From Deltaproteobacteria bacterium (GTDB lineage: Bacteria > Desulfobacterota > WTBG01 > CAIYCZ01 > CAIRTM01): a stretch of 44,430 bases of DNA. Position numbers and translations under genes: made by a program. Numbering within the stretch: the first letter of the stretch is position 1; each line of letters opens with the position of its first letter. The notes beneath the pieces were generated by a model. It was not told where the DNA came from. It saw only the letters and a program-made list of their open reading frames with translations, and ran no database searches. The stretch lies in contig JAJRXD010000017.1 of NCBI GenBank assembly GCA_024276465.1, positions 1 to 44,430 on the forward strand. Reading direction: 5' to 3'. Below are positions 8,727 to 17,732 of the stretch, in pieces.

Positions 8727-9977
8727 TCAGGCAAAAAGATTCAGGCTGCCATGCAGGGTGGATTTATAGCGGTTTTGTGAATATGCCTGTGAAATATTGG
8801 AAATTATGGCATTGAGTTTTGAGGTTATTTTTGTAAACAGGCCCCTGGAGCCTGTCAGCACAGTTCGGACTTTATCTGTATCGTTTTGCAGTGCGCGAGT
8901 AAAATTTTCTGTTACTTTTAATTCATTGTTTGCAGAAACATCAATTCCAATGGATCTCAAGTCATCCTTAATGGAACGAACATCATCCGGCATTTCATCT
9001 GTTACAGAATAGTTCAGGCTTTGACTGTTATTGTCAGTCCAGTTTACATAGCTGTTGTAGTCTGATATTATGTCCATAATTTTATTTTCGAGAGGTGTCT
9101 GGCCCCCCTGGACCTTTATACTGACCCGGTCACCTGTTTTTTCAAGAAGATTGATTGTGAGCCTGTTGTTATCATATGATACTGTATTTGAGTCGCTGGA
9201 GGCCTGCGTGCTGTTAATGGAATATTGTGCGCTTGATCCGGGCAGCACAACCTTATCCAGCCTTAAGGTGTCAACGATTGACCCGGTGCTGTCGCTCAGT
9301 GTAAAATCAGTTGATTCACCGCTGGCGCTTGACCTGACGGAAAGGTATACCACATCTTCGTAAAGATTATCAGACAGGGTGCTGTAAACCTTTCTGCTTG
9401 TCTGTTTGACAGAAGCCTCAACAGCGCTGTCAGCACTGCTGATAGCGCGTGCAAGTTTTTCAAGCAGATCCCTGTTAGTGTCAGGGCTTGATCCGCTTTT
9501 ATCAACATTAATACTCAGAGAGTAAGTGGTATCATTAACTGTAAGGCTGAACGGTTGAGAGCCTTCATCCAGATCGGTTGTTTCGTTGGCAGGGAGAAGG
9601 CTGCTTTGCATGGTTTTTGCTGTTGCAAGGCTGTCAATATTGAGCAAATATGATCCGGTGAGCGCCCCGTCACTGGCTTTGGCAGTGGCCTTTGTGGAAT
9701 CAGAGACAGATGCAGTGCGAAAACTGCTTGTGCTGTTGGACCCGGGAAATTCAAATGAATCAATGGATTTGAGAAGGCCTTTTGACATTCCTGCTAAAGT
9801 TGAAAGCATGTAGGATTTGTTAGCCTGTGTGAGGGATGAATTTGTTGTGAAATCAGTTTTTTCAAATCCAATGCGTGGAGTTTTTACAGTTTGACGCGTT
9901 GATGAGGTTTTTCCAAGGGAATAACCGGGCTTTACTGATATAAGGTATGGGCTGACTGCAGTGATATTTATACCCAC
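8727..9977 (-). CDS. FliD-like (flagellar hook-associated protein 2) protein, N-terminally divergent
   Basis: The body matches FliD, the filament cap protein. There is an N-terminal-domain segment (TATAKASDG-like followed by GSYLLNIDSLATAKT), a Ser/Thr-rich middle, and a C-terminal domain with L-R-S-I-G-I-D-V and a GSRGLFTKI block ending in a helix. It lacks the usual FliD N-terminus (the G-L-x-S-G-L-D-T type segment). The start is set at GTG 9977 because GAGAGG stands seven bases upstream; the open frame continues to 10058 without a better signal. The protein is then 416 residues. No other flagellar gene is in the window, so it is an orphan copy. It is probably exported by the flagellar system if functional. 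Confidence 0.8.
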   Translation of the reverse strand: MGINITAVSPYLISVKPGYSLGKTSSTRQTVKTPRIGFEKTDFTTNSSLTQANKSYMLSTLAGMSKGLLKSIDSFEFPGSNSTSSFRTASVSDSTKATAKASDGALTGSYLLNIDSLATAKTMQSSLLPANETTDLDEGSQPFSLTVNDTTYSLSINVDKSGSSPDTNRDLLEKLARAISSADSAVEASVKQTSRKVYSTLSDNLYEDVVYLSVRSSASGESTDFTLSDSTGSIVDTLRLDKVVLPGSSAQYSINSTQASSDSNTVSYDNNRLTINLLEKTGDRVSIKVQGGQTPLENKIMDIISDYNSYVNWTDNNSQSLNYSVTDEMPDDVRSIKDDLRSIGIDVSANNELKVTENFTRALQNDTDKVRTVLTGSRGLFTKITSKLNAIISNISQAYSQNRYKSTLHGSLNLFA

Positions 9978-10058
9978 TGACAAACCTCTCTGAACAATGT
10001 TGCTGGTTTCGTAAATCCCGTCAGGCGGGACGTGTTGCGCGGCATCCTTTCCCGGCAT

Positions 10059-10426
10059 TAATCGGGATACAGTAAGTACGCCTCATTCCTCAGAATTTGC
10101 GCGCCTTGAATTTGAAGCTTTTTACTTTGCCACCGAATTTTCACTTTTTACGCCTTCATCAATGTTTAGAACGAAAGTTTTCCGAAAATAAAATGAATAG
10201 TGCAGAACCAGGCAATTAAAGAGACAATCTATATAAGATTATAGGAAAAATTAATGAATTTTCAATGAAATTTAATGTTGATGAAGTCGTCAATGCCCGC
10301 GTTTCGCTTATCAGGTAGTCGATTTAAAGTCAAAAAACTTTAACAAATTATTAATTTGCCTTAACCCTGTATGTCAGTAGATCCATAAAAATGCCCGGAA
10401 AGTACGGATTTTGGGGTCAGGAGCAG
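10059..10426. other. Intergenic region with a possible dispersed-repeat remnant
   Basis: No gene is seen. Near the FliD-like gene (10080-10155) the sequence contains CTTTTTAC twice (10118-10125 and 10144-10151) and has a texture I associate with a dispersed intergenic repeat of Desulfobacterota; this is from memory and unverified. The remainder (10190-10380) is AT-rich. I could not find a convincing sigma-54 or sigma-28 promoter for the FliD-like gene. Confidence 0.3.
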
Positions 10427-11224
10427 CTACTTCTCACAGGCTATTGCCCACCATCTTTCTTTACTGGTCCTGCCTGTGTAACGTTTTGTAAGATCCCCAA
10501 GGAAGGCACTTTCTATAATTGAAAAACCTCTGCTGGTAAGGTATGTTTCAGGGTTTTCAGGATAAGGAGATTTTTGAGAGCCGGAAGATTTTTGAATCAT
10601 GTCAGTGCTTATCTGGTCAACCAGAATAATGCTTCCTGCAGAAAGAATTTCAGTAATCTGCAGGAAAAGGTGATCTACAGCTTCCGGGCTTAGATAATAG
10701 ATTAAGCCTTCTAATATAAAAGCTGATTTTTCCTCTGGTATAAACCCGTTTTTGGCTAAAATATCAGCAAGGTTGACCTGCTTTATGTCAGCTCCAATAT
10801 AGACAACATTTTCCGGGAGAGCCCCCTCTTTTTTCAGGATTTTTGTCTTATTCTCTAACTGGGCAGGCAGGTCAATTTCATAAACTTTCCTGTTTTTCAG
10901 GAAGGGGAGCCGCAAAGCCCGCATATCATTTCCAACCCCCAGGGCAACCACCTGTTCTATATGATCCCTTTCACAGAAGCTCTTTAAATGGTCGTCAAAG
11001 AATTTAGCCCTGGCCATAAGATATTCAGAAAAGAAAGGCCATCTTTTAAGAGCAATTGCCAGCATTTCTTCTCCCCTGGAGGAAACAAAGAGACGGGCAA
11101 AAGGATCAAAAACAAGTGGCTCTTTTTTTGTTGATTCCTGAAGTCTGCTTGCGGCCACAACATCAGCGGTTTGACGGATCTGTTCATCTTTATCACCACT
11201 GCTGCTATTAACTGTTTTTACCAT
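10427..11224 (-). CDS. Class I SAM-dependent methyltransferase, LCM/COG3315 type
   Basis: The sequence fits the leucine-carboxyl-methyltransferase-like family (PF04072), found in bacteria as putative O-methyltransferases of small molecules or proteins. The N-terminal segment has A-x-x-R-L-Q-E-S and a D-P-F-A-R-L-F motif. The SAM loop is V-A-L-G-V-G-N-D-M-R, followed by an acidic E-I-D-L strand and a later I-L-E-G-L-I-Y-Y-L-S motif typical of this group. Start 11224 is chosen because it lies two bases after the stop of the upstream DUF2284-like gene and has GGGG about ten bases before it; starts at 11233 or 11284 would overlap that gene. The substrate cannot be deduced. Confidence 0.85.
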   Translation of the reverse strand: MVKTVNSSSGDKDEQIRQTADVVAASRLQESTKKEPLVFDPFARLFVSSRGEEMLAIALKRWPFFSEYLMARAKFFDDHLKSFCERDHIEQVVALGVGNDMRALRLPFLKNRKVYEIDLPAQLENKTKILKKEGALPENVVYIGADIKQVNLADILAKNGFIPEEKSAFILEGLIYYLSPEAVDHLFLQITEILSAGSIILVDQISTDMIQKSSGSQKSPYPENPETYLTSRGFSIIESAFLGDLTKRYTGRTSKERWWAIACEK

Positions 11225-11226
11225 TT

Positions 11227-12045
11227 TCAGCATGCCCCTGCTTTGGATGGCAGCTTTACAGCTAAGCCGAAAGTAAGCTTCCACTTCTTAGGTGTCATGG
11301 TTGGCAGCCCGAATCTTTTGATCCATCTTATTTCCCAGGATTTGTCCCCAGTGAGAAGAGCAAAATCCCTGCTGAGCTGGCCCACAGGAACTCCCATTGA
11401 CTCAAGTGCAGGTGCCTGGAGTTTGGGCTTGCGGCATTTGCCCATTCCAAGACAGGGCTCAGGATAGCATGCCTGGCAGGGCCCGGCTCCAAACTGCTGA
11501 ATTATTGACTTGGTGCCTAATACTGACTGTATCTCCTCTCTGAGGCGGTTTATTGTGAGGTACTGCCATCTGGTGTCAGTGACATTGTTGATAAGCTTTG
11601 ACTGAAGTCCGATAAATATGTCTGCCCTGTCAAGTTTTTCGCGAACCTTGTCTGCCGGTGGTGAGAAGTAGGGGCATGAGGAGTGTTTCTCCAGGCCAGG
11701 GCAGCGGGTAAACCGCATCTCGTTTTTTTTAGCTTTTCTTTCACGCCTGAATACTGTCCAGAACTGATTCCGGCACATATCTTTTATCCTGTCATCACTG
11801 ATAACAATGTTGCTTGGAAGAAACCCGATGCGGGCAAAGTTTTTAACATGATCAATGGGGTATTTATGAATATGCCGGATATCAACCAGATTTTTCAATT
11901 CAGGGAATTTATTGATGTTGTTTGCAGTTTTTCTGTAAAGCTTTTTTTTCTGTGTGTCTGAATGTTTTGTTCCAACAGGGTTGTCAGCAACTATCGAACG
12001 TTCGATGTTATCAATTGAATAATTAATGCGCGTATCAAATTTCAT
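11227..12045 (-). CDS. DUF2284-like cysteine-rich metal-binding protein
   Basis: A 272-residue protein whose C-terminal half matches the pattern of the DUF2284 predicted metal-binding family. A C-P...C-P-Y-F-S-P-P segment (Cys115, Cys124) comes first. A cluster C190-x2-C193-x4-C198-x5-C204 follows, leading into K-P-K-L-Q-A-P-A-L-E-S-M-G, much like the family's typical R-x-x-L-E-A-x-G block. Extra cysteines are at 91 and 272. No signal peptide or membrane segment is seen. The N-terminal 70 residues are Lys/Asn-rich and unassigned. An AGGAGG ribosome binding site precedes ATG 12045. It lies 11 bases after the PilZ gene and two bases before the methyltransferase, so the three are likely cotranscribed. 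Fe-S or zinc binding is an inference from the cysteines. Confidence 0.75.
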   Translation of the reverse strand: MKFDTRINYSIDNIERSIVADNPVGTKHSDTQKKKLYRKTANNINKFPELKNLVDIRHIHKYPIDHVKNFARIGFLPSNIVISDDRIKDMCRNQFWTVFRRERKAKKNEMRFTRCPGLEKHSSCPYFSPPADKVREKLDRADIFIGLQSKLINNVTDTRWQYLTINRLREEIQSVLGTKSIIQQFGAGPCQACYPEPCLGMGKCRKPKLQAPALESMGVPVGQLSRDFALLTGDKSWEIRWIKRFGLPTMTPKKWKLTFGLAVKLPSKAGAC

Positions 12046-12056
12046 ATTTATCCCTC

Positions 12057-12377
12057 CTATAGTTTAAGAAAAATATTTTCTTTTAGTTTCTCATTAAATT
12101 TGACACCACCAATTATTTCGTTTTCCCTCCTTTCGATTCTTTTTATTATCCCTTTAATACTCATATGTTCAAATCCCTGTGGAATTAATATTTCCAGAAA
12201 AACAGTATCCCCTGTATTTACTTTTTCATTTTTGTCAAATTTTACAGATGCCCCTGTCGGACTGAAATTCAAAATTGTACAGTCTTTAAATCCCAGCTGA
12301 TTTTTGAAGCAGTATTGAGCATTAAGGGTTCTATAAACTCTTCTTGTTCTTCGCCTGTTCAGTTTAATGTCATCCAC
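12057..12377 (-). CDS. PilZ-domain protein
   Basis: A single-domain PilZ protein of 106 residues, a predicted cytoplasmic c-di-GMP receptor. The two signature motifs are present: R9-x3-R13 within the N-terminal RRRTRR stretch, and N37-x-S39-x2-G42, with Asn replacing the commoner Asp. The rest is a beta-barrel pattern (D-T-V-F-L-E-I-L-I-P and I-I-G-G-V-K-F). It is the first gene of a close trio with the DUF2284-like protein and the methyltransferase. An HD-GYP phosphodiesterase elsewhere in the window (35036-36718) shows that c-di-GMP turnover exists in the organism. Confidence 0.9.
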   Translation of the reverse strand: MDDIKLNRRRTRRVYRTLNAQYCFKNQLGFKDCTILNFSPTGASVKFDKNEKVNTGDTVFLEILIPQGFEHMSIKGIIKRIERRENEIIGGVKFNEKLKENIFLKL

Positions 12378-12478
12378 TGTTTTTTATACCTTTGGGCAGA
12401 ATCTCCGAAGCTTCAGAGGTCAGGTCATTTAATTGCAGTAAATAAAAACAGATTTTGAACGAATATACCGCTATAAAC

Positions 12479-13060
12479 TTATCTTATAGCCTTGTCCAGG
12501 CTTTTTCCTAATTCAAAAAGCTCATTATAGATATCCGTAAAATCTTCTTTTGTGATAACTGCTCCTGCCATTGCTTCTGAGAATTCTCCTGTGATACTAT
12601 ACTCATAATACGCAAGAACCCTGCGTATATTGTCTGCAGTATGCTCGTGGTCTGCGCCCCCTGAAACGCATAACATTACAGCTGGCCTGTCCTTAAAGGG
12701 ACGTGTTCCATGATCATGGGCACCTTCCCACTTTTCACCTTTGCCGGAATAATTTGTAGGGATGGAGCGGTCGAAAAAATTTTTCAAAGGCCCTGGAACA
12801 TTGCCAAAATAGGTCGGGGAAGCTATTACAAGTGCTTTTGCTTCAAACATTTTCTCAATTGCCATTGTCATGTCATCATCCTGCCAGCATTTGCCCGGAG
12901 TTTCGTTTTTGCATTTCAGGCATCCCACACAATAACCAATTTTCATAAAAGCAGGCCATAAAATTTCAGAAGACCTGCCCGTGCCTTCCAGCACAGCCTT
13001 CAAAACACTATGTGTAGTCATGTTTTTTCTGGGACTTCCGCAAATTGCTAAAACATCCAT
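12479..13060 (-). CDS. Iron-sulfur flavoprotein (Isf-like) / NADPH-dependent FMN reductase family
   Basis: A 193-residue flavodoxin-fold protein starting with the phosphate-binding strand (LAICGSPRK, residues 4-12). It carries C44-x2-C47-x2-C50-x7-C58, the compact cysteine motif that ligates a [4Fe-4S] cluster in iron-sulfur flavoprotein (Isf). The S-P-T-Y-F-G-N-V-P segment and F-F-D-R further on contact FMN in this family. It probably passes single electrons between ferredoxin and acceptors such as O2, H2O2 or disulfides; the real substrate is unknown. A GGAG ribosome binding site lies upstream and the FGE-fold lipoprotein gene ends 21 bases earlier on the same strand. Confidence 0.9.
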   Translation of the reverse strand: MDVLAICGSPRKNMTTHSVLKAVLEGTGRSSEILWPAFMKIGYCVGCLKCKNETPGKCWQDDDMTMAIEKMFEAKALVIASPTYFGNVPGPLKNFFDRSIPTNYSGKGEKWEGAHDHGTRPFKDRPAVMLCVSGGADHEHTADNIRRVLAYYEYSITGEFSEAMAGAVITKEDFTDIYNELFELGKSLDKAIR

Positions 13061-13081
13061 CCAGTTATTCTCCTTCTGAAA

Positions 13082-14374
13082 TTACTGATTGCCTGTAATA
13101 ATCGAGGCGCTGCTGACAGCGTCAGGGTCTAATATCATTTTAACCATTTTGAGGGCAATTAAAGCATGCATCTGTGCATAACCCCAGGACTCATCATCAA
13201 AGAACTGTTTGCCCTTAGTGAAGTGGTTTAATGCCCACTTTTTCAATTTTAACTCTTTGGGCGTCAGTTGATCAGGCAGTTGTGAAATTAAAGAGTCAAA
13301 TTCTGTAAGTGTTTTTTCAATCAGTGCTTTTTTTTCAGCATGTTTTATTTTTTTAAAATCAAGGGCTAACTGGTGAGCTGTCTTTATTTTTTTGTTTGCT
13401 TCCCCGGCCAGCTCCATGGCTCCTGAAAAATCATTGGCTTGAAATTTAGCAGAGGCCTGAACCATCAGGCTTTCGGCATTTCTCATAATGAGACGTGATA
13501 GTCTGTGATCTTCATATGCAGTAATGTCAAGCTCAGCCCTGGCCTTAAGCTTTTTGGCCCGGGCAATCAGCCGGGCAGCACTTCGATAGTCCTCATAGCC
13601 TGGAACATCCCTTGCGCATCTGAAGCCTAAAGTAGTTCCCGAGTCTTTTATTTTTTTCACACCACGGTCTGCGCATCTCGCACTGCCGATATCACTGGCA
13701 AATGACCCGCCCCTAACTACTTTATTTTTTTTACCCAGCAATTGCTCAACACTTTTGTTTTCAGATATGCCAGGATATAACTCGTACCAGCTGTCCACCC
13801 ATTCCCAGACATTCCCGGACATGTCATATGCGCCATATATTGTTTTGCCTTCAGGGAAGCTGCCCACAGGGGTGGTGCCTTTAGTGCCTACATTTGCCTT
13901 TGAGTAATCAAACAGATTACCCCATGGCCAGCGCCGCGCATCTGTGCTCCGGGCTGCTTTTTCCCATTCTTCCTCAGTTGGCAGGCGCTTGCCTTTCCAG
14001 GCAGCATAGGCCTGTGCATCAGGGAAAGATATGCCAACAACCGGGTGGTTTGCTTTTTCAGGAGAGAATTTGCCTGATTTACCCCAGTAGCGGGGAGTTT
14101 TGTGCCCTGTGGCATCAACAAATTTTTTGTATTGATAGTTAGTTACAGGATACTTGTTAATGTAAAAGGATGGCAGGTTGACCACGTGCCGGGGCATTTC
14201 ATCATTGTCGTTGTCATAAAAGTCATTGTTGTTGCCCATGATAAATTCTCCGGCCGGAACCAGGACCATATCTTCAGGCACTGATGCTGGCACGGCACAT
14301 TTATGCAGAGCACAGCTTGAGGCTAACAGGCAGCATATAACAATGTTAGCCAGATACAGTACTTTTATATTCAT
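13082..14374 (-). CDS. Lipoprotein with formylglycine-generating-enzyme (SUMF1) fold and C-terminal helical domain
   Basis: The N-terminus is a lipoprotein signal peptide ending in L-A-S-S-Cys21, so the protein is probably anchored on the periplasmic side. Residues about 33-265 have the FGE-sulfatase fold: M-V-L-V-P-A-G-E-F, R-L-P-T-E-E-E-W-E-K-A-A, D-M-S-G-N-V-W-E-W and V-V-R-G-G-S-F. The segment after RGGSF reads ASDIGSARCADR, so only one of the two copper-binding cysteines of true FGE is present and formylglycine synthesis is unlikely. Residues about 270-430 are Lys/Ala-rich helices of unknown role. Such proteins often act as binding or structural modules. Promoter not identified. Confidence 0.85.
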   Translation of the reverse strand: MNIKVLYLANIVICCLLASSCALHKCAVPASVPEDMVLVPAGEFIMGNNNDFYDNDNDEMPRHVVNLPSFYINKYPVTNYQYKKFVDATGHKTPRYWGKSGKFSPEKANHPVVGISFPDAQAYAAWKGKRLPTEEEWEKAARSTDARRWPWGNLFDYSKANVGTKGTTPVGSFPEGKTIYGAYDMSGNVWEWVDSWYELYPGISENKSVEQLLGKKNKVVRGGSFASDIGSARCADRGVKKIKDSGTTLGFRCARDVPGYEDYRSAARLIARAKKLKARAELDITAYEDHRLSRLIMRNAESLMVQASAKFQANDFSGAMELAGEANKKIKTAHQLALDFKKIKHAEKKALIEKTLTEFDSLISQLPDQLTPKELKLKKWALNHFTKGKQFFDDESWGYAQMHALIALKMVKMILDPDAVSSASIITGNQ

Positions 14375-14560
14375 CTGTTTTCCCTAATGCAGGACATCTG
14401 ACCTGGACTCTTTCCAGCAAAAAATGTCTGTTTTGCTGCTTTTTCTCATTTTGATGAAAGGTCAGGATTAATATTAATAAGTAAACATTTATAAAATGAT
14501 AGCACAGGGCTAATGATGTATCAATAAAAAAAAGCATGGAAAAATATATGGAACAATGAA

Positions 14561-17500
14561 TCAAACAACCCCATGCTGTTTTTTCCACAACCTGTTTTTG
14601 ATATCATCAATTATTGCATAAAGGCATGGAATTAACAGAAGGGTGAAGATACTGGAAAAAGTCAGGCCCCAGACTATTGAGATTGCCATGGGAGTCAGCA
14701 TTCGTTCTTTGCCAAATATGCCCAGAGCAAGGGGCATAAGCCCTAATATTGTAGTAATGGATGTCAGAAGGATAGGCCTGAGTCTTTTCCTGCTGGCATC
14801 AATTATTGCATCAATTCTGTTTCCTGCTTCTGTCATATGTCTGTTTATGAAGTCAATAAGCACTATTGAGTCATTAACAACAATGCCTGCAAGTGCAATA
14901 ATTCCCAGGAAAGACATCATGCCTATAGGTGTTCTCGTTACAACAAGGCCAACAAAAACCCCGACAACAGAAAACGGGATTGTAAACATCAACATGAATG
15001 GCTGGATAAAAGACTTGAAGGTACCTGCTATAATCATGTAAATCAGAAAAATTGCCAGTATGAAAGACCGTATCAATGATTGCATTGATTTCTGTGTGTC
15101 CTCATACTCCCCTCCATATTTAAGGATGTATCCTGTAAATTTCTCCATATACCCTGTCATCCTGTTTTTTATTTCACGGTTAACATTCCGGGAGGTGTTG
15201 AGACCAGACTCAATATTGGCTGTAACTGTGATTACCCTTTTTTCATCATACCTTCTGATTTTTCCATACCCGCGTGACAGTTCAATTGAAGCCATGTTTT
15301 TCAGTGGTATCATATTGGCTTCATTGTCGGGAATTTTAATGTCAAGTACAGCGCTGAGATTATTCCTGAAGTTTTCATTGAATTTAACCACAATATCTGT
15401 CTCGTCATTGTCTTCCCTGAGTTCTGTAGCAATGCCTCCCTTGTAAGCATACATTACCGCTTGAGCTATTGTCTCAACATTAAGGTTGTAAAGAGCGGCT
15501 TTGTCCTCATCAACAATAATTTTTATTTCAATCTTACCGGGGCGAAAATCATCCTCAATATCCTTGACACCCTTTATATTATTCAGTTCTTCAATAACCT
15601 TCCGGGAGATGGTACGAAGTACATTGAAATCGTCTCCCATAATTCGTACAGCTACTGCCTTGCCCACAGGAGGTCCTGCCATTTCCTTGTCCAGCTTAAA
15701 AAAATGAGGAGTTTTCAGCGTGAGAATTTTCTTGCGTATGAAGCGCATAATTTCTTCACCACTGCGTTTTCTCCTCTGATAATCGGTCATGTGAATTCTG
15801 GACTGAGCAAAATTACTGCCATATTCAAAACCACCCTCCTTTATTCCAAGATTTGCAGTTTTTAAACCTATATTCGTCTCTACAGAGAGCATTTCATCAG
15901 GAGGTAAATCCAGAAGAAATTTTTCCGCCTGAGATGTTACTGTTTTTGTCTGGTTAATCCTGGTGCTGGCCGGCATTTCAACTTTCAATAAAAACACGTC
16001 AAAGTCCTGATTGGGGAAAAGAACAAAATCCAAAGTTCCAACTGCAGTGAAAAGAATTAAGACTGCCGGGCAGACAACAGCAACCACAGCAAAGTATCTT
16101 CGCTGTAAAAATCCCCTTAAAATTTTACTGTAAAATTCCTGTAAGGTCTGAAACCATTTACCTCCCGCACCACGATTGATTTTGTTCCGGACAGGACGGG
16201 AAAACTCTGCAAGATGTGACGGGAGTATGAAAAAAGCCTCCCAGAGAGATGCTGCAAGGGCAAATGTTACGACCTGTGGTATTATGCTCATGAATTTTCC
16301 AAGAGGTCCGGTCATCATAATCATGGGCATAAATGCTGCAATAGTAGTGCCTACAGAGGCTGCTACAGGCCAGAACACTTCCTGCGCCCCAAGCAGGGCT
16401 GCCTCTCTAACCGGTAAGCCGCTTTCAATGTAGCGGTAAACATTTTCAGTTACTATTATCGCATCATCTACGATCATGCCCAATACAATTATAATGGCAA
16501 ACAGTGAAAGGGAGTTGACAGTAATGTTAAACAGATCCATCAAAATCATGGTGGCGCAAAAGGCAACAGGCATTCCAAGGGCAGTAACAACAGCAGGGCG
16601 GGTTCCGATAAAAACAAAAAGACTTACAAGCACAAGCAAAAGCCCTGAAAGGCCGTTTGTATACAAAATATTAAGCCTTTTCTGCAGATAAACAGAATTA
16701 TCATTCGCAAACAGAATTTCGGCCCCGGGTGGAAGTCTTTTATTGTAACGCATTGCAGCCTGTTTTACATCCTTGACAATATCAACAATGTTACCCACAT
16801 TACTTTTCCGAATGCTTATATTGAAGCTCTTTCTGCCATTTAACCTGGAAATAACAGTGGGCTCTGCAAATGTGTCTGCTACAACAGCAATGTCCCTGAT
16901 ATAAACATGGCCTCCTGTTCGGCCTTTTCGAATTACAACATTTTCTATTTCCCTGACTGAACTGATTTCGCCTACAGTACGGACTATTATTTCCTCCCGG
17001 GAAAGTTTGATGGTTCCACCCGGCAGGTTTAAATTGTTTGTTTTTAAGGCTCGTATCACGTCATCTAATGAAAGGCTGTAACTTTCCAGTCTTGCAGGGT
17101 CCACCTCAACCCATATTTCCCGTTCGCGCTCACCCATTACCTCAACCTCACCCACACCGTAAATCTTTTTAAAATCATATACCATATCACTGACTGCTTC
17201 CTTGAGCTGTCTTTCCATCCCCTCTCCAACAACAGCTACGGTGACCAGATGAAAGAGGTGTTTTGCTTCCTTTATTTCAGGCTCATCAGCCTCATCCGGC
17301 AAACCAGTTACCTTATCAACTTCTGTCTGAACCTCCTGGAGTTTACGGTAAATGTCGCCGGCTTCCAGCTTAAAGTCTACATTAATGACAGATCTCCCCT
17401 CAGAAGAAAATGATGTAATACTGTCAATATCATCAACATCATTTATCTCCTCTTCAATGGGTTTTGTGATGAGTTCTTCAATCTCTTCAGATGACACGCC

Positions 17501-17656
17501 CTGGTAGGTGGTTGTAATGGTTACGCCGTTTAAAGAAATTTCAGGGAATTCTTCTTTGGATATGCTGTTGAAAGCAAAGAGGCCGGCCATGACTACAAGA
17601 ATCATAAAGAGATTTACAAGGACCGACTGTCGTATGGAAAAATCTGGAATAGACAT
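14561..17656 (-). CDS. RND-family efflux permease (AcrB/MdtB-like)
   Basis: An inner-membrane proton-driven pump of 1031 residues, the normal length of an HAE1-type RND transporter. It shows the duplicated layout: TM1 near residues 12-30, a periplasmic porter domain, TM2-6 near 330-470, an amphipathic linker, a second periplasmic domain (about 560-860), and TM8-12. TM4 contains G-M-I-V-D-D-A-I-I-V-T-E-N, holding the Asp-Asp pair needed for proton relay. An AGGTGA ribosome binding site precedes ATG 17656. The adaptor gene ends 76 bases upstream. No TolC-type outer-membrane gene is in the window, so an exit duct from elsewhere is needed. The substrate cannot be predicted. Confidence 0.95.
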   Translation of the reverse strand: MSIPDFSIRQSVLVNLFMILVVMAGLFAFNSISKEEFPEISLNGVTITTTYQGVSSEEIEELITKPIEEEINDVDDIDSITSFSSEGRSVINVDFKLEAGDIYRKLQEVQTEVDKVTGLPDEADEPEIKEAKHLFHLVTVAVVGEGMERQLKEAVSDMVYDFKKIYGVGEVEVMGEREREIWVEVDPARLESYSLSLDDVIRALKTNNLNLPGGTIKLSREEIIVRTVGEISSVREIENVVIRKGRTGGHVYIRDIAVVADTFAEPTVISRLNGRKSFNISIRKSNVGNIVDIVKDVKQAAMRYNKRLPPGAEILFANDNSVYLQKRLNILYTNGLSGLLLVLVSLFVFIGTRPAVVTALGMPVAFCATMILMDLFNITVNSLSLFAIIIVLGMIVDDAIIVTENVYRYIESGLPVREAALLGAQEVFWPVAASVGTTIAAFMPMIMMTGPLGKFMSIIPQVVTFALAASLWEAFFILPSHLAEFSRPVRNKINRGAGGKWFQTLQEFYSKILRGFLQRRYFAVVAVVCPAVLILFTAVGTLDFVLFPNQDFDVFLLKVEMPASTRINQTKTVTSQAEKFLLDLPPDEMLSVETNIGLKTANLGIKEGGFEYGSNFAQSRIHMTDYQRRKRSGEEIMRFIRKKILTLKTPHFFKLDKEMAGPPVGKAVAVRIMGDDFNVLRTISRKVIEELNNIKGVKDIEDDFRPGKIEIKIIVDEDKAALYNLNVETIAQAVMYAYKGGIATELREDNDETDIVVKFNENFRNNLSAVLDIKIPDNEANMIPLKNMASIELSRGYGKIRRYDEKRVITVTANIESGLNTSRNVNREIKNRMTGYMEKFTGYILKYGGEYEDTQKSMQSLIRSFILAIFLIYMIIAGTFKSFIQPFMLMFTIPFSVVGVFVGLVVTRTPIGMMSFLGIIALAGIVVNDSIVLIDFINRHMTEAGNRIDAIIDASRKRLRPILLTSITTILGLMPLALGIFGKERMLTPMAISIVWGLTFSSIFTLLLIPCLYAIIDDIKNRLWKKQHGVV

Positions 17657-17732
17657 TGTGAAATATCACCTGTTATGGACTGCAAATTGCGGATACTGAT
17701 TTACAACTGAGAAGATCAATTACATTGCATGT

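Noticed and set aside
10059-10426. Sigma-54 or sigma-28 promoter for the FliD-like gene
   Set aside because: No GG-N10-GC or TAAA-N15-GCCGATAA pattern could be found on the minus strand.
13082-14374. True sulfatase-activating FGE
   Set aside because: One of the two active-site cysteines is missing and no sulfatase gene is nearby.
14346-14588. Small minus-strand ORF between the RND permease and the FGE-fold gene
   Set aside because: No ribosome binding site, overlaps both neighbours, and the composition looks random.
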